A stretch of 64,000 nucleotides of DNA, taken from contig CAMLLC010000011.1 in assembly GCA_946480835.1 (NCBI GenBank), positions 15,322 to 79,321 on the forward strand, given 5' to 3'. Shown in pieces: positions 54,303 through 63,051 of this stretch. The translations under genes and the position numbers were made by a program. Each line of letters opens with the position of its first letter. Within the stretch, counting starts at the first letter, position 1. The DNA comes from Entomomonas sp945283395 (GTDB lineage Bacteria; Pseudomonadota; Gammaproteobacteria; Pseudomonadales; Pseudomonadaceae). The notes beneath the pieces are model-generated. The model did no database searches. It worked only from the letters and a program-made list of their open reading frames with translations, and was not told where the DNA came from.

Positions 54303-55103
54303 ATGAAACGACTACTTATCTACTTATCCTTATTATTAGTTGCTGCTTGTCAACATAATCAACATATTACTATCAATAAAGATTACCACTCTATAGCTCA
54401 GGATAGCAGAATACAGTATATAATTCTCCATTATACCGCTAGTGATTTACAACATGCTCTCTACTTACTGACCAAAGGCCAGGTGAGCAGCCACTATTTA
54501 ATAGAGGATAAACAAGGTCAAATATATCAATTAGTGGATGACCATAACAGAGCTTGGCATGCAGGTATTAGCAATTGGCAAGGGCGAACCTTTCTTAACT
54601 CAAGTTCAATTGGCATTGAAATAGTCAATAACGGCTTTACTGATACGGCCCAAGGTAGAATTTGGCATCCTTATTCAGAACAGCAAATTAAGGCTCTTAT
54701 CGTATTATTAAAAGACTTGAAAGCGCGCTATAAGTTAGCTGTTGAAAACATCATAGGACATAGCGATATAGCGCCACAAAGAAAAACTGACCCAGGCCCT
54801 TTATTTCCTTGGCGCAGGCTAGCTAAAGAAGGGCTAGCAGTCTGGCCAAATGAACAAGCCGTAGCAACCCAAACCGCTGTTTTCGATAAGTTAGGAATGC
54901 CTTCTACCCTTTGGATTCAGCAACACTTAGCCACTATAGGCTATCAAACTCCCCAAACAGGCACATTAGATGACCAAACTATCAAAGTAATAGCCGCTTT
55001 CCAAATGCGGTTTCAACCCGACTACTGTATAGGTATTCCTAATACTAGAACTGCTGCTCTATTAAGTGTTGTGGCTAGTAAAAACTTTACTATCCCTAAA
55101 TAA
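54303..55103 (+). CDS. N-acetylmuramoyl-L-alanine amidase, AmpDh2/AmiD type lipoprotein
   Basis: Outer-membrane lipoprotein amidase that cuts the bond between muramic acid and L-alanine. The lipobox is LLVAAC (Cys16). The Amidase_2 domain (about residues 35-175) has the zinc ligands in ILHYTAS and GHSDIAPQRKTDPG; a peptidoglycan-binding domain follows (about 195-255, LGMPSTLWIQQHLATIGY). Layout and length (266) match AmiD of E. coli and AmpDh2 of P. aeruginosa. It probably acts in cell-wall turnover. The gene lies 44 bases after the EEP gene. Confidence 0.9.
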   Translation: MKRLLIYLSLLLVAACQHNQHITINKDYHSIAQDSRIQYIILHYTASDLQHALYLLTKGQVSSHYLIEDKQGQIYQLVDDHNRAWHAGISNWQGRTFLNSSSIGIEIVNNGFTDTAQGRIWHPYSEQQIKALIVLLKDLKARYKLAVENIIGHSDIAPQRKTDPGPLFPWRRLAKEGLAVWPNEQAVATQTAVFDKLGMPSTLWIQQHLATIGYQTPQTGTLDDQTIKVIAAFQMRFQPDYCIGIPNTRTAALLSVVASKNFTIPK

Positions 55104-55244
55104 ATTTCTAACTTTTAGCAGAAAAAAGGGTCTATTTGCAAATAGACTATGCAATATCAACTGATAATGATTTTTATGTTTTTAAATGACGTTTAACAAA
55201 GTACCTAATTAATTAATGTACCTTCTATCTATAGGTTATTCATT

Positions 55245-56180
55245 ATGTCTATTTCCACACTCATAAAGCTATTAATTGTTGCTTTCTTTGTATGGGGAGT
55301 GCTGTACGTCTACTTTAATGGACGCTCTCGCCGTATTCCACTATTGCGGCAATTCTTTAATTACTCTGCATTATTCGCTCCTTATAATGCACTTATGTAT
55401 ATTTTCTCTAAACAACCATCTCGACCTTTCTATGATAGAGAGGATTTTAAAGAGATGGATTTAATTAAAGAGAATTGGCAAGTCATTAAGCAAGAAGGTG
55501 AAAAACTATTTGATGAAGGCTATATTAGAGAAGCCATTGGTGGCAATGAAGCAGGCTTTGGTTCTTTTTTCAAAAGAGGCTGGAAACGTTTCTATCTCAC
55601 TTGGAACAGAGATACTTTACCTTCAGCAGAAGATTTGTGTCCAAAGACATTAGCGCTTGTTAGACAAATACCTCTTATTAAAAGCGCGTTATTCACAAGA
55701 TTACCTGCCCATAGTCATTTAAACCCCCATCGCGATCCGTTTGCTGGTACATTAAGGTATCACTTAGGCTTAGTTACTCCTAATTCTGACAAATGCGCCA
55801 TTTATGTAGATGAACAAGTTCAACCTTGGTACGATGGGCAAGATTTTATTTTTGATGAAACTTTTATCCATTATGTCATTAACGATACTGATGACTATAG
55901 GCTTATTTTCTTCTGCGATTTAGATAGACCTCTCAAAGAACCTATGTACACTATCAATCAGTGGGTCAGTAATGTATTAGCTTTTTTAACGACCCCCCAA
56001 AATATTGAAGGCGAATATGTTGGCTTTTTTAACCGTGCTTACCGATCTTTTATTAATTTATCAAAGCTTATAAGCACCCCTGTAAAAGCATTAAAACGCA
56101 AATCGCGCAATGCTTACAACATATTAAGAGTAATAGGCATCTTGGTTGTTATTTGGATTATTTTAAAATGGATTTTTTAA
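55245..56180 (+). CDS. lpxO: Aspartyl/asparaginyl beta-hydroxylase family, LpxO-like
   Basis: Iron(II)/2-oxoglutarate dioxygenase. LpxO adds a 2-hydroxyl to the secondary laurate or myristate chain of lipid A. The 311-residue protein has an N-terminal membrane segment (LIKLLIVAFFVWGVLYVYF) and another at the C-terminus (ILRVIGILVVIWIILKWIF), as LpxO does. Iron ligands are His162 and Asp164 (NPHRDPF) and His209 (FIHYVIND); Arg219 should bind 2-oxoglutarate. The lipid A role is inferred from architecture, and other hydroxylases of the family share this motif. Confidence 0.85.
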   Translation: MSISTLIKLLIVAFFVWGVLYVYFNGRSRRIPLLRQFFNYSALFAPYNALMYIFSKQPSRPFYDREDFKEMDLIKENWQVIKQEGEKLFDEGYIREAIGGNEAGFGSFFKRGWKRFYLTWNRDTLPSAEDLCPKTLALVRQIPLIKSALFTRLPAHSHLNPHRDPFAGTLRYHLGLVTPNSDKCAIYVDEQVQPWYDGQDFIFDETFIHYVINDTDDYRLIFFCDLDRPLKEPMYTINQWVSNVLAFLTTPQNIEGEYVGFFNRAYRSFINLSKLISTPVKALKRKSRNAYNILRVIGILVVIWIILKWIF

Positions 56181-56522
56181 TAATTAACTACTACAGCCAA
56201 ATAAATTAACTTGGCTGTAGTGGCAAAAATATCCCTCTAAGCCATCTAATTACTGCTATTAAGTAACCATCACTAGCCTTACTTAGCTAGTTGTGGCTAT
56301 TACCTAAGTTTTAACACCTCTCCTTTTATTAATAGTACAACCCTATAAAAACTGCTGCTAATATTACAATTAGCTTTTAATCAGCTAGTACCGTTAGTAG
56401 ATTTATCTAACTAACATTAATAAAAGCACTTAAAAATAAGGTTAATCCCTAGTTACTCAGTGAGTAATAATCCATTAAAAAATAATAACCAACCCATTTG
56501 TAAAATGATGCTAGGTACTTCG
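56181..56522. other. Intergenic region between lpxO and the MFS remnant
   Basis: Contains the lpxO terminator hairpin (56190-56221) and a small perfect inverted repeat TTACTCA-G-TGAGTAA at 56453-56467 just beyond the end of the broken MFS gene. No coding sequence is seen. Confidence 0.4.
56190..56221 (+). terminator. Hairpin downstream of lpxO
   Basis: ACTACAGCCAA and TTGGCTGTAGT form a perfect 11-bp stem with a 10-base loop, starting nine bases after the lpxO stop. No clear T-tract follows. Confidence 0.6.
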
Positions 56523-57440
56523 TTAGACTACTACTTTAGTGTTGTAAGAAGCTATAAAAGGTAATGCTGCTAACCAGATCAATAAACCTATAACAGCTAC
56601 TAAAGAAAGTGCTAAAAAAGCACCTTCATAATTAATATACTTAGCTATCATTCCTGCTAACGAATGACTTAGCGCAGCACCTATACCTTGCACGGTTAAA
56701 ATTAAAGCTAAGCCTGTATTAAATCTACCTGAGCCCCGCAAAATACGTGCTACTAAGCCAGGAACAGCAACCCCCATCAAGCCAGCCCCCACTCCATCTA
56801 ATATTTGTACTGGGATAAGAACATAAGGATGTTGAATAAGTCCTGCTAAAATATCTCTAATAGGTAACGCACAAAGTGCCAAACTAAACACTAAGTCATA
56901 ACCTTTTGTCACAGCGAATTTAGCCGCTAATAATGCCATAGGGATCATCGTTATTTGCGCAACAATAACCGTTAAGGCGGTGTAAGCCCCAAGATTTTCA
57001 GCAGTACCTCGAAACACCATAGCCTGACTTAATAAAGGCAACATAGCCGCGTTAGCTAAATTAAAAAAGACAACTGTAATGGCTAGCACAATTAACCCTT
57101 TATTAGTAAATAATACACTCACTGTCATAGGAGGATGTTGTTTATTATTCAATCCTCTAGCTTGGTCATAATCTATTTGTTGCGGTTTAATAAATAACAC
57201 ACAGAATATCGATAAAATAGCCCATAGCCCCATTAATGCAAAAACTGCCGCTAATCCATAATAATAACTAAAAACTCCCGCCATCATGGCCGAAAAGGCA
57301 TTACCACCATGATTATAGGATTCATTTTGGCCTAATTGATAATCAAATCTAGTAGGCCCAACTAATCCTAAAGTAAGGCCCTAAGCCATCTTTTACATCA
57401 GCATAAAAAAATTAAGCACATTTAGCGGTACTAAAGACAT
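56523..57440 (-). pseudogene. MFS transporter, decayed by frameshift and internal deletion
   Basis: The C-terminal 254 residues from MMAGVFSYYYGL are open and contain seven or eight membrane segments. The same frame continues upstream to LGLVGPTRFDYQLGQNESYN and HGGNAFSA before a TAG at about 57380. Farther up, two other frames give an N-terminus, MSLVPLNVLNFF and then YADVKDGLGPYF, which in such transporters lies about 70-80 residues before the GLVG region. So the gene has a frameshift in a run of seven T and has lost an internal segment. An intact member would be about 400 residues. The C-terminal part might still be translated but is unlikely to work. Confidence 0.75.
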
Positions 57441-57803
57441 AACTATCTTTCCTTGCTATTACATTAGCAGAATTTAAAGTGACTTGTGACAACTAGCATA
57501 GAGCTTTGAAATTAAGAATAAATTCCCTTCACAGATTTTTAATAAATTTTTATATTGCTTTATGTTAGAACCAACTGACTTTCTATATAATAGAAACACC
57601 TTCCATTAAATTAGACCTTGGTCTAATTATCGGTAAGGGGCTATTTATTGAGCTTCTCAAATAAGGCGATTTAAATAAATAGCGTAAAAAGGAGTGATAT
57701 ATCAATTATATATACAATAAGGAAAGTTTTATCACTTACCCCTATCTCCTTGCTATTAATAACTGTTTATGGTTAACAGTTTTTGTCAAAAGGAATCATT
57801 TAT
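57441..57803. other. Intergenic region with palindromic operator-like element
   Basis: No gene recognised. A TATAAT hexamer at 57586-57591 is followed by a 20-base palindrome at 57609-57628 (listed separately). A good ribosome binding site sequence, AAAAAGGAG near 57690, has no start codon or frame behind it, suggesting that a gene once present here was lost. Confidence 0.45.
57609..57628. promoter_or_regulatory. Perfect palindrome resembling a TetR-family (NemR-type) operator
   Basis: AATTAGACC-TT-GGTCTAATT is a perfect 20-base palindrome about 18 bases after a TATAAT box. The core TAGACC/GGTCTA is like operators of NemR-type TetR repressors. No TetR gene or nemA-like reductase gene is adjacent, so the element looks orphaned. 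Confidence 0.45.
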
Positions 57804-59258
57804 ATGAAAAAACTAATAATACCGCTCTTCATCATAGTGTTATTACCACTCTTATACTTAGTTTATAATGAAATACAAACAACCCAATTACTACCCCAAG
57901 TAAAGAAGATTTTAGATGTGCCAGCTATTAATGAAAAAAATATGGAGCTTAATGCTTATGTTCATTTTTTAGCTATTACTTCAGAAAGTAAAGATTACCT
58001 CCCATTAGCAAAGCAATATTTAATCCAAAATAATCAGTTGTTAAGAAAGGCACTTAAAATAAATTATCATATCAAGCAAAATGATTGGCCAACAATTCAA
58101 GGTAAATTGCTAAAAGAAGATACAACTATCAATGGACTACCCTACCTTTCCCCTTGTAGAAATCTCCAAAAGGTAAATTGCATAGCCGCGTTAATAAAAT
58201 TAGAAGCGCCACTAACTAAATTAATTAAAGAACATGATGTCTTATTAACGCGTTATAATAAAATTATTTCCTTACCTTTATATCAGCCTTACTATCAAGC
58301 AACTCTATTTACTCATATTAATACTAAGCTTTATTTTTTCTTATCAGAATTAAACCAATTCCAAGCAGTGCTTGCCATTAAACAAGGTGATGTTGCAAAA
58401 GGGTTTAAGTTATTGCAGCAAGAAATCGATTTTGCTAAAAAATTATATACCTCTCAAGACGCTTTTATAGATAAAGAAATAGCTAGCCAGACATTATTAA
58501 CCATTTACCATACTATTAGTAGTTTATTAGATGAGCCTGAGTTAACTAGTGCGATCAATAACCCAAAACTGATGGAGTTGTTAAACACCTTACCCTCTCA
58601 AGATGAGCTAAATTTAAAGCTAGCGATAGCTTACGATCAATATTCAACAATCTATCAATATGCCTTGGCTACTGATCCAAAAGAAATTTTAAACAATCCT
58701 CTTAATGAATTAAAACAGTTAACGAATCAACAAAATATCCCGTTAACATTTGATTCAAATAAAACCCTTAATCATTTTTATTTAAGCTATAGAGCTCTTG
58801 AATCTATTATCGATTCAACAAATTTAAATCCTACACAAGGTTATTTAAAGTTAAAGAGCATAGTTAGTGAATCAAACTGTGATATGACAGATCTTTCTTT
58901 TGGAGAGAACTTTGTTAATAAAGTAGATAAGCAAAATGTACTAGGTGATTATATATTTTGTGGTAACGATCCAGCCCAACAGCTAATTAACACTATTAAT
59001 GGGTTGTATAATGTTCAAAGTTATTTAGCACTTATTAAGCTCAAGTTAGAAATTAATCAAAAGGCAATTACAGCAGAGCAAATACCCGCCTTTTTAACTA
59101 ATGCCGGGGATAACGCTATTAATCCTTATACTCAGAAGCCTTTTGTATGGAATAAAGAAAACTCCCTGCTAAGTACTGATTGGCTTCCTACTAATGAACA
59201 TAATGCTCAACAGGTTTTCATTCAATTAAAATTTAATACGTTAGCTGAAGGTGAGTGA
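57804..59258 (+). CDS. Membrane-anchored protein of unknown function
   Basis: A 484-residue protein with an N-terminal signal anchor (KKLIIPLFIIVLLPLLYLVY) and a long, mainly helical periplasmic part rich in Leu, Asn, Gln and Lys. I recognise no catalytic motif; three or four cysteines (in YLSPCRNLQKVNC and SESNCDM) might form disulfides. The C-terminal DNAINPYTQKPFVWNKENSLL recalls the final segment of some secreted proteins with repeated helical hairpins, but no family is assigned. The ATG at 57804 is chosen for AGGA upstream; a TTG at 57783 would add seven residues. No operon partner. Confidence 0.7.
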   Translation: MKKLIIPLFIIVLLPLLYLVYNEIQTTQLLPQVKKILDVPAINEKNMELNAYVHFLAITSESKDYLPLAKQYLIQNNQLLRKALKINYHIKQNDWPTIQGKLLKEDTTINGLPYLSPCRNLQKVNCIAALIKLEAPLTKLIKEHDVLLTRYNKIISLPLYQPYYQATLFTHINTKLYFFLSELNQFQAVLAIKQGDVAKGFKLLQQEIDFAKKLYTSQDAFIDKEIASQTLLTIYHTISSLLDEPELTSAINNPKLMELLNTLPSQDELNLKLAIAYDQYSTIYQYALATDPKEILNNPLNELKQLTNQQNIPLTFDSNKTLNHFYLSYRALESIIDSTNLNPTQGYLKLKSIVSESNCDMTDLSFGENFVNKVDKQNVLGDYIFCGNDPAQQLINTINGLYNVQSYLALIKLKLEINQKAITAEQIPAFLTNAGDNAINPYTQKPFVWNKENSLLSTDWLPTNEHNAQQVFIQLKFNTLAEGE

Positions 59259-59477
59259 ATCATTATTGGATAGTAAAATATTATGTAATACTTATAGTAA
59301 GCTAATTTTATAGTTAATTGACCAATAAAACAGCGTTAATCCCTGAAAAAGTTTAAACTTTTATTAAATTTTTCTAAAGTTTTGCTTTATTAAACTTTCT
59401 ATCAGCTTAGGTTAAGGTTAACGTTGTTATTTTTACCTAGAATCATGGCTTGCGTAAGAGACTACTAAAGGTAACAA

Positions 59478-59951
59478 ATGAAAAAGTTTGCTGTACTATC
59501 TTTACTTGTCCCATTATTTTTTATCCAGCCTGTTTGGGCAGATATCACTAAGCAAAACTTCTGGAATATACAAACCAGTGTTTATACTAAACATTTTAAC
59601 CCTAAACCTGAACATAATAACCATCAAGAACTTATAGGGGCAGATTATAATTTGGCTGATGGTTGGTTTTATGGTGGTGCCACTTTTCGTAACTCTTTTA
59701 GACAACGATCTGTTTACGGCTATGGTGGTAAAAAATTTGAACTGGCTAACACGCCTTTTTATAATCGCCTTTCAGCTGGCCTAATTCAAGGTTATCATGG
59801 CAAATACAAACATAAAATTCCTATGAATGATTTGGGAATAGCACCTGCTATTATCCCTGCCGTAGGAGTAGAGGTAAGTCATTTTAATACTGAAATGATT
59901 TTATTAGGTTTTAATGCCATGATGATAAATATAGGCTATAGCTTTAATTAA
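59478..59951 (+). CDS. Exported beta-barrel-like envelope protein
   Basis: A 157-residue protein with a signal peptide (residues 1 to about 22, FAVLSLLVPLFFIQPVWA). The mature part has alternating hydrophobic and aromatic residues typical of beta strands and ends in an aromatic pattern (MMINIGYSFN), suggesting an outer-membrane barrel. FWNIQTSVYTKHFNPKPEHN with GGATFRNSFRQ is a pattern I associate with a Pseudomonas family often labelled sn-glycerol-3-phosphate transporter, a name with little support. PagP-like enzymes are another possibility. AAAGG precedes the ATG. Confidence 0.7.
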   Translation: MKKFAVLSLLVPLFFIQPVWADITKQNFWNIQTSVYTKHFNPKPEHNNHQELIGADYNLADGWFYGGATFRNSFRQRSVYGYGGKKFELANTPFYNRLSAGLIQGYHGKYKHKIPMNDLGIAPAIIPAVGVEVSHFNTEMILLGFNAMMINIGYSFN

Positions 59952-59958
59952 TGTTAAT

Positions 59959-59985
59959 AAAAAGGTAGCTTAAAGCTACCTTTTT
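59959..59985. terminator. Bidirectional terminator between the envelope protein gene and pdxT
   Basis: AAAAAGGTAGCTT and AAGCTACCTTTTT pair almost end to end, so T-tracts occur at the 3' side on both strands. It lies eight bases after one stop codon and 12 bases after the pdxT stop, ideal for two convergent genes. Confidence 0.8.
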
Positions 59986-59996
59986 AAGCTTTACTA

Positions 59997-60563
59997 CTAA
60001 ATCTTTCTGATAAAATATGTTAATACTCTAGTATCATCGGTAAGTTCAGGATGAAAAGCCATCACCAGCACCTTACCTTGTTCAGCCATAACTATTTTAT
60101 CATCAATACTAGCTAATACTTTGACATCTTTACCTACGGAGCTAATAAACGGCGCTCTGATAAATACCGCAGGAATATCAGGGGCTATACCGGCAATAGG
60201 CAACATCACCTCAAAACTATCTATTTGGCGACCGAAACCATTACGTTCTACGGTGATATCTATTAATCCCATCGGCTTAACTTTGCCATCATCATGCACT
60301 AATTTAGTCGCACACAAAATCAGTCCAGCACAAGTTCCCATAACAAAATGATTAACTGCAAATTGTTGTATCTTTTCATACATTCCATGTTGCTGAATAA
60401 GTCTACTAATAGCCGTAGATTCACCGCCGGGGATAATAAGCGCGTCAATATTAGCTAAATCAGCACCATGCTTAATAGCTAGCGCCTCTATTTGCAACTG
60501 GCGAAGCATTTGCAAATGCTCACTAACAGCACCTTGTAAGGCCAGCACCCCTACTCGTTTCAT
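59997..60563 (-). CDS. pdxT: Pyridoxal 5'-phosphate synthase glutaminase subunit PdxT
   Basis: Class I glutaminase of 188 residues that releases ammonia from glutamine and passes it to PdxS. MKRVGVLALQGAVSEHLQML is the conserved start, with GGESTAISRL, the nucleophile Cys78 in MGTCAGLIL, and the His/Glu pair in AFHPELTDD. The ATG at 60563 has GAGG eight bases upstream and directly follows the pdxS stop. An earlier in-frame start would overlap pdxS and is not conserved. Confidence 0.96.
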   Translation of the reverse strand: MKRVGVLALQGAVSEHLQMLRQLQIEALAIKHGADLANIDALIIPGGESTAISRLIQQHGMYEKIQQFAVNHFVMGTCAGLILCATKLVHDDGKVKPMGLIDITVERNGFGRQIDSFEVMLPIAGIAPDIPAVFIRAPFISSVGKDVKVLASIDDKIVMAEQGKVLVMAFHPELTDDTRVLTYFIRKI

Positions 60564-60564
60564 A

Positions 60565-61455
60565 TTACCAACCTCTATCTTGCATACGCTCAGCATCAGT
60601 CAGACGAGATATTTCAATGCCTTTCATGGCCGTGCCCAATCCTTTAGATAACTTAGCCAACAGTTTATAATCCTGATAATTAGTAGTAGCTTCTACAATT
60701 GCTTTCGCAAACTTTTCAGGATTATCTGACTTGAAAATACCGGACCCTACAAATACTCCATCAGCACCTAAACACATCATTAACGCAGCATCTGCTGGTG
60801 TTGCTACGCCACCCGCAGCAAAATTAACTACAGGTAACTTACCTAATTGTTTTACCTCTTTTACTAACTCATAAGGAGCCCCTATCTCTTTAGCAAAAGT
60901 CATCAACTCATCAGCAGATTTACCGCATAAAATAGCAATTTGTTCATTAACTTTTCGCATATGACGCACTGCTTCAACAATATTACCGGTGCCTGGTTCA
61001 CCTTTAGTACGTAGCATAGAAGCACCTTCACCAATACGACGCAAAGCTTCGCCTAAATCACGACAACCACAGACAAAAGGCACTGTATAATCACTTTTGA
61101 GCAAATGATATTGCTCATCAGCAGGCGTTAGTACTTCACTTTCATCAATGTAGTCTACCCCCATGGCTTCGAGAATACGTGCCTCGGCTATGTGGCCTAT
61201 ACGTGCTTTTGCCATCACAGGAATAGTCACCGCCTTCATTACTTGCTCAACAATGGTCGGATCTGCCATTCTGGCCACTCCACCTGCTGCACGAATGTCA
61301 GAAGGGACTCGTTCTAATGCCATAACAGCTACTGCGCCAGCAGCTTCAGCTATTTTCGCTTGCTCAGCATTAATCACATCCATTATTACTCCACCTTTTT
61401 GCATCTGAGCCATGCCGCGTTTAACAGTTGTCGACCCTACTTTTTTTGTTGCCAT
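60565..61455 (-). CDS. pdxS: Pyridoxal 5'-phosphate synthase subunit PdxS
   Basis: Builds PLP directly from ribose 5-phosphate (or ribulose 5-phosphate), glyceraldehyde 3-phosphate and ammonia. In 296 residues it has VMAKARIGHIAEARILEAMG with the first catalytic Lys, TKGEPGTGNIVEAVRHMR with the second, and NFAAGGVATPADAALMM. The PdxS dodecamer works with PdxT, encoded immediately after it. Pseudomonas normally uses the PdxA/PdxJ route, so the pdxST pair is unusual for the lineage and may have been acquired. A PdxR-like regulator is divergent. Confidence 0.97.
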   Translation of the reverse strand: MATKKVGSTTVKRGMAQMQKGGVIMDVINAEQAKIAEAAGAVAVMALERVPSDIRAAGGVARMADPTIVEQVMKAVTIPVMAKARIGHIAEARILEAMGVDYIDESEVLTPADEQYHLLKSDYTVPFVCGCRDLGEALRRIGEGASMLRTKGEPGTGNIVEAVRHMRKVNEQIAILCGKSADELMTFAKEIGAPYELVKEVKQLGKLPVVNFAAGGVATPADAALMMCLGADGVFVGSGIFKSDNPEKFAKAIVEATTNYQDYKLLAKLSKGLGTAMKGIEISRLTDAERMQDRGW

Positions 61456-61522
61456 TTCAAGAACTCCTATTTTTTCATTAATTATCAGGTAGTAAGCATA
61501 AACCTCTCAAAAAAATAAAAAA

Positions 61523-61555
61523 CATCCAATTGGACTATATTTATACCATCCAATT
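61523..61555. promoter_or_regulatory. Direct repeats between pdxS and the PdxR-like gene: probable operator
   Basis: CATCCAATT occurs twice in the same orientation, at 61523-61531 and 61547-61555, with starts 24 bases apart, in the 140-base gap between divergent genes. MocR/PdxR regulators usually bind direct repeats in this kind of position. The first copy also overlaps a CCAATTGG palindrome. The repeats flank a TATA-rich segment likely to hold the promoters. Confidence 0.5.
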
Positions 61556-61595
61556 TTAGTAAACTAACTTATCTTCATAATGTAAGGTAAGTAGC

Positions 61596-63011
61596 GTGTG
61601 GGCTTTAACAACTAGTCAAACTAGTCAACCACTTTATAAACAAATTATTCAGTTAATAGAACAAGCTATTGAGAGCGGAGCGTTACAAGCAGGCGAACGG
61701 CTACCATCCGAACGGCAACTTTCAGAACTACTGCTAGTCAATAGATCAACTGTGATTCATGCCCTTGAAGTGTTAGCAGATAGAGGGATATTGATTCGAA
61801 AAAAAGGGAGTGGCTCCTATGTAAACCATCAAAAATGGGGGGTGCAAAACTTACCTCTTATTAATTGGCAAACGACACCAACTATACTAGCTAAACCAAA
61901 ACAAGATAGTTATTTACTACAAGCTAACCAACTCAGAAAAGAATCCGCCAATCAAGTTATCTGGGATTTAGCTAATGGCGATTTACCTAATGAACTATTA
62001 CCCACCCTTAGCTTACCTCAATTTTCATGGCAAGAAATATTACATCATGAACAGGGCAACGAAGCCAGCCACATTGGATTAACTTCTTTTAGGAAAAGTG
62101 TACAAAACTATTTAACAGCCCGTTTTGATATGTCAGTACCTCTTGACCAAATCCTTATCACTTCGGGTGCGCAACAAGCTATCTTTCTAATTACACAAGG
62201 GTTATTAAGGCCGGGCGATGCTATAGGCATTGAGGCCCCTTCTTACTTTTATTCTTTACCGCTATTTCAAGCTGCAGGGCTACGTATTTATGCTATACCT
62301 ACCGATCAAGAAGGTATCACGCTTGATGGATTGGATAAACAACTACATAAATACTCGCTCAAAATGATTTTTTTAAATCCTGTTTTTCAAAACCCTACTG
62401 GTTTTGTAATGTCCAAACAACGAAAAGAACAAATATTAACTTATTGCTATAACAAAAGAATTCCTATTGTTGAAGATGATGCCTATAGTGCACTTAGTTT
62501 TAATCCCCAACTAGATACCTCACCTCTTAAAAAATGCGACAACCATCAACAGGTCATTTATATAGGCTCCTTATCTAAATATATAGGGAAAAACATCCGG
62601 GCTGGTTGGATGATAGCCCCTAGCGCTATATTGCATAAACTAGCCGATATTAGGCAGCAATTAGATGCTGGTCTAAGTGTTTTACCTCAATTGCTAGCAC
62701 AACACTACCTAACTAAGCATAGCCAATCCCATCAATTATTTTTACAAACCCAATTAGCCGCAAGAGCTACTGATTTAATAGGGTATTTAAACTGCCATTT
62801 TGCTGGTTTATTGACTTTTGACCAACCTTTAGGCGGCTTTCATCTCTTCTGCACAAGTCTTGCAAAAAATAATGTACAGCTCAATCAACTGCTACAAAAA
62901 TTACTTAAACATAATATATTAGTCAGTCGTGGCATAGATTTTGGTGCTACCTCTTATCAACTTCGTTTAAGCTACTCGCACTTTAATATGACAAAACACC
63001 ATAAAAAGTGA
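61596..63011 (+). CDS. pdxR: MocR-family transcriptional regulator, PdxR-like
   Basis: Fusion of a GntR-type winged HTH (about residues 12-76, PLYKQIIQLIEQAIESG onward, then GERLPSERQLSELLLVNRST) and a fold-type I aminotransferase domain (about 130-470). The PLP-binding Lys lies in IGSLSKYIGKNIRAGWM near residue 326, with NPVFQNPTGFVM and EDDAYSAL also conserved. PdxR proteins sense PLP and control divergent pdxST, the arrangement seen here. The start is GTG at 61596 with AAGG upstream. Role assigned by family and position. Confidence 0.88.
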   Translation: MWALTTSQTSQPLYKQIIQLIEQAIESGALQAGERLPSERQLSELLLVNRSTVIHALEVLADRGILIRKKGSGSYVNHQKWGVQNLPLINWQTTPTILAKPKQDSYLLQANQLRKESANQVIWDLANGDLPNELLPTLSLPQFSWQEILHHEQGNEASHIGLTSFRKSVQNYLTARFDMSVPLDQILITSGAQQAIFLITQGLLRPGDAIGIEAPSYFYSLPLFQAAGLRIYAIPTDQEGITLDGLDKQLHKYSLKMIFLNPVFQNPTGFVMSKQRKEQILTYCYNKRIPIVEDDAYSALSFNPQLDTSPLKKCDNHQQVIYIGSLSKYIGKNIRAGWMIAPSAILHKLADIRQQLDAGLSVLPQLLAQHYLTKHSQSHQLFLQTQLAARATDLIGYLNCHFAGLLTFDQPLGGFHLFCTSLAKNNVQLNQLLQKLLKHNILVSRGIDFGATSYQLRLSYSHFNMTKHHKK

Positions 63012-63051
63012 TTTAATATTAACTTTACAACTTTAATAAAGGAACTCAGCA

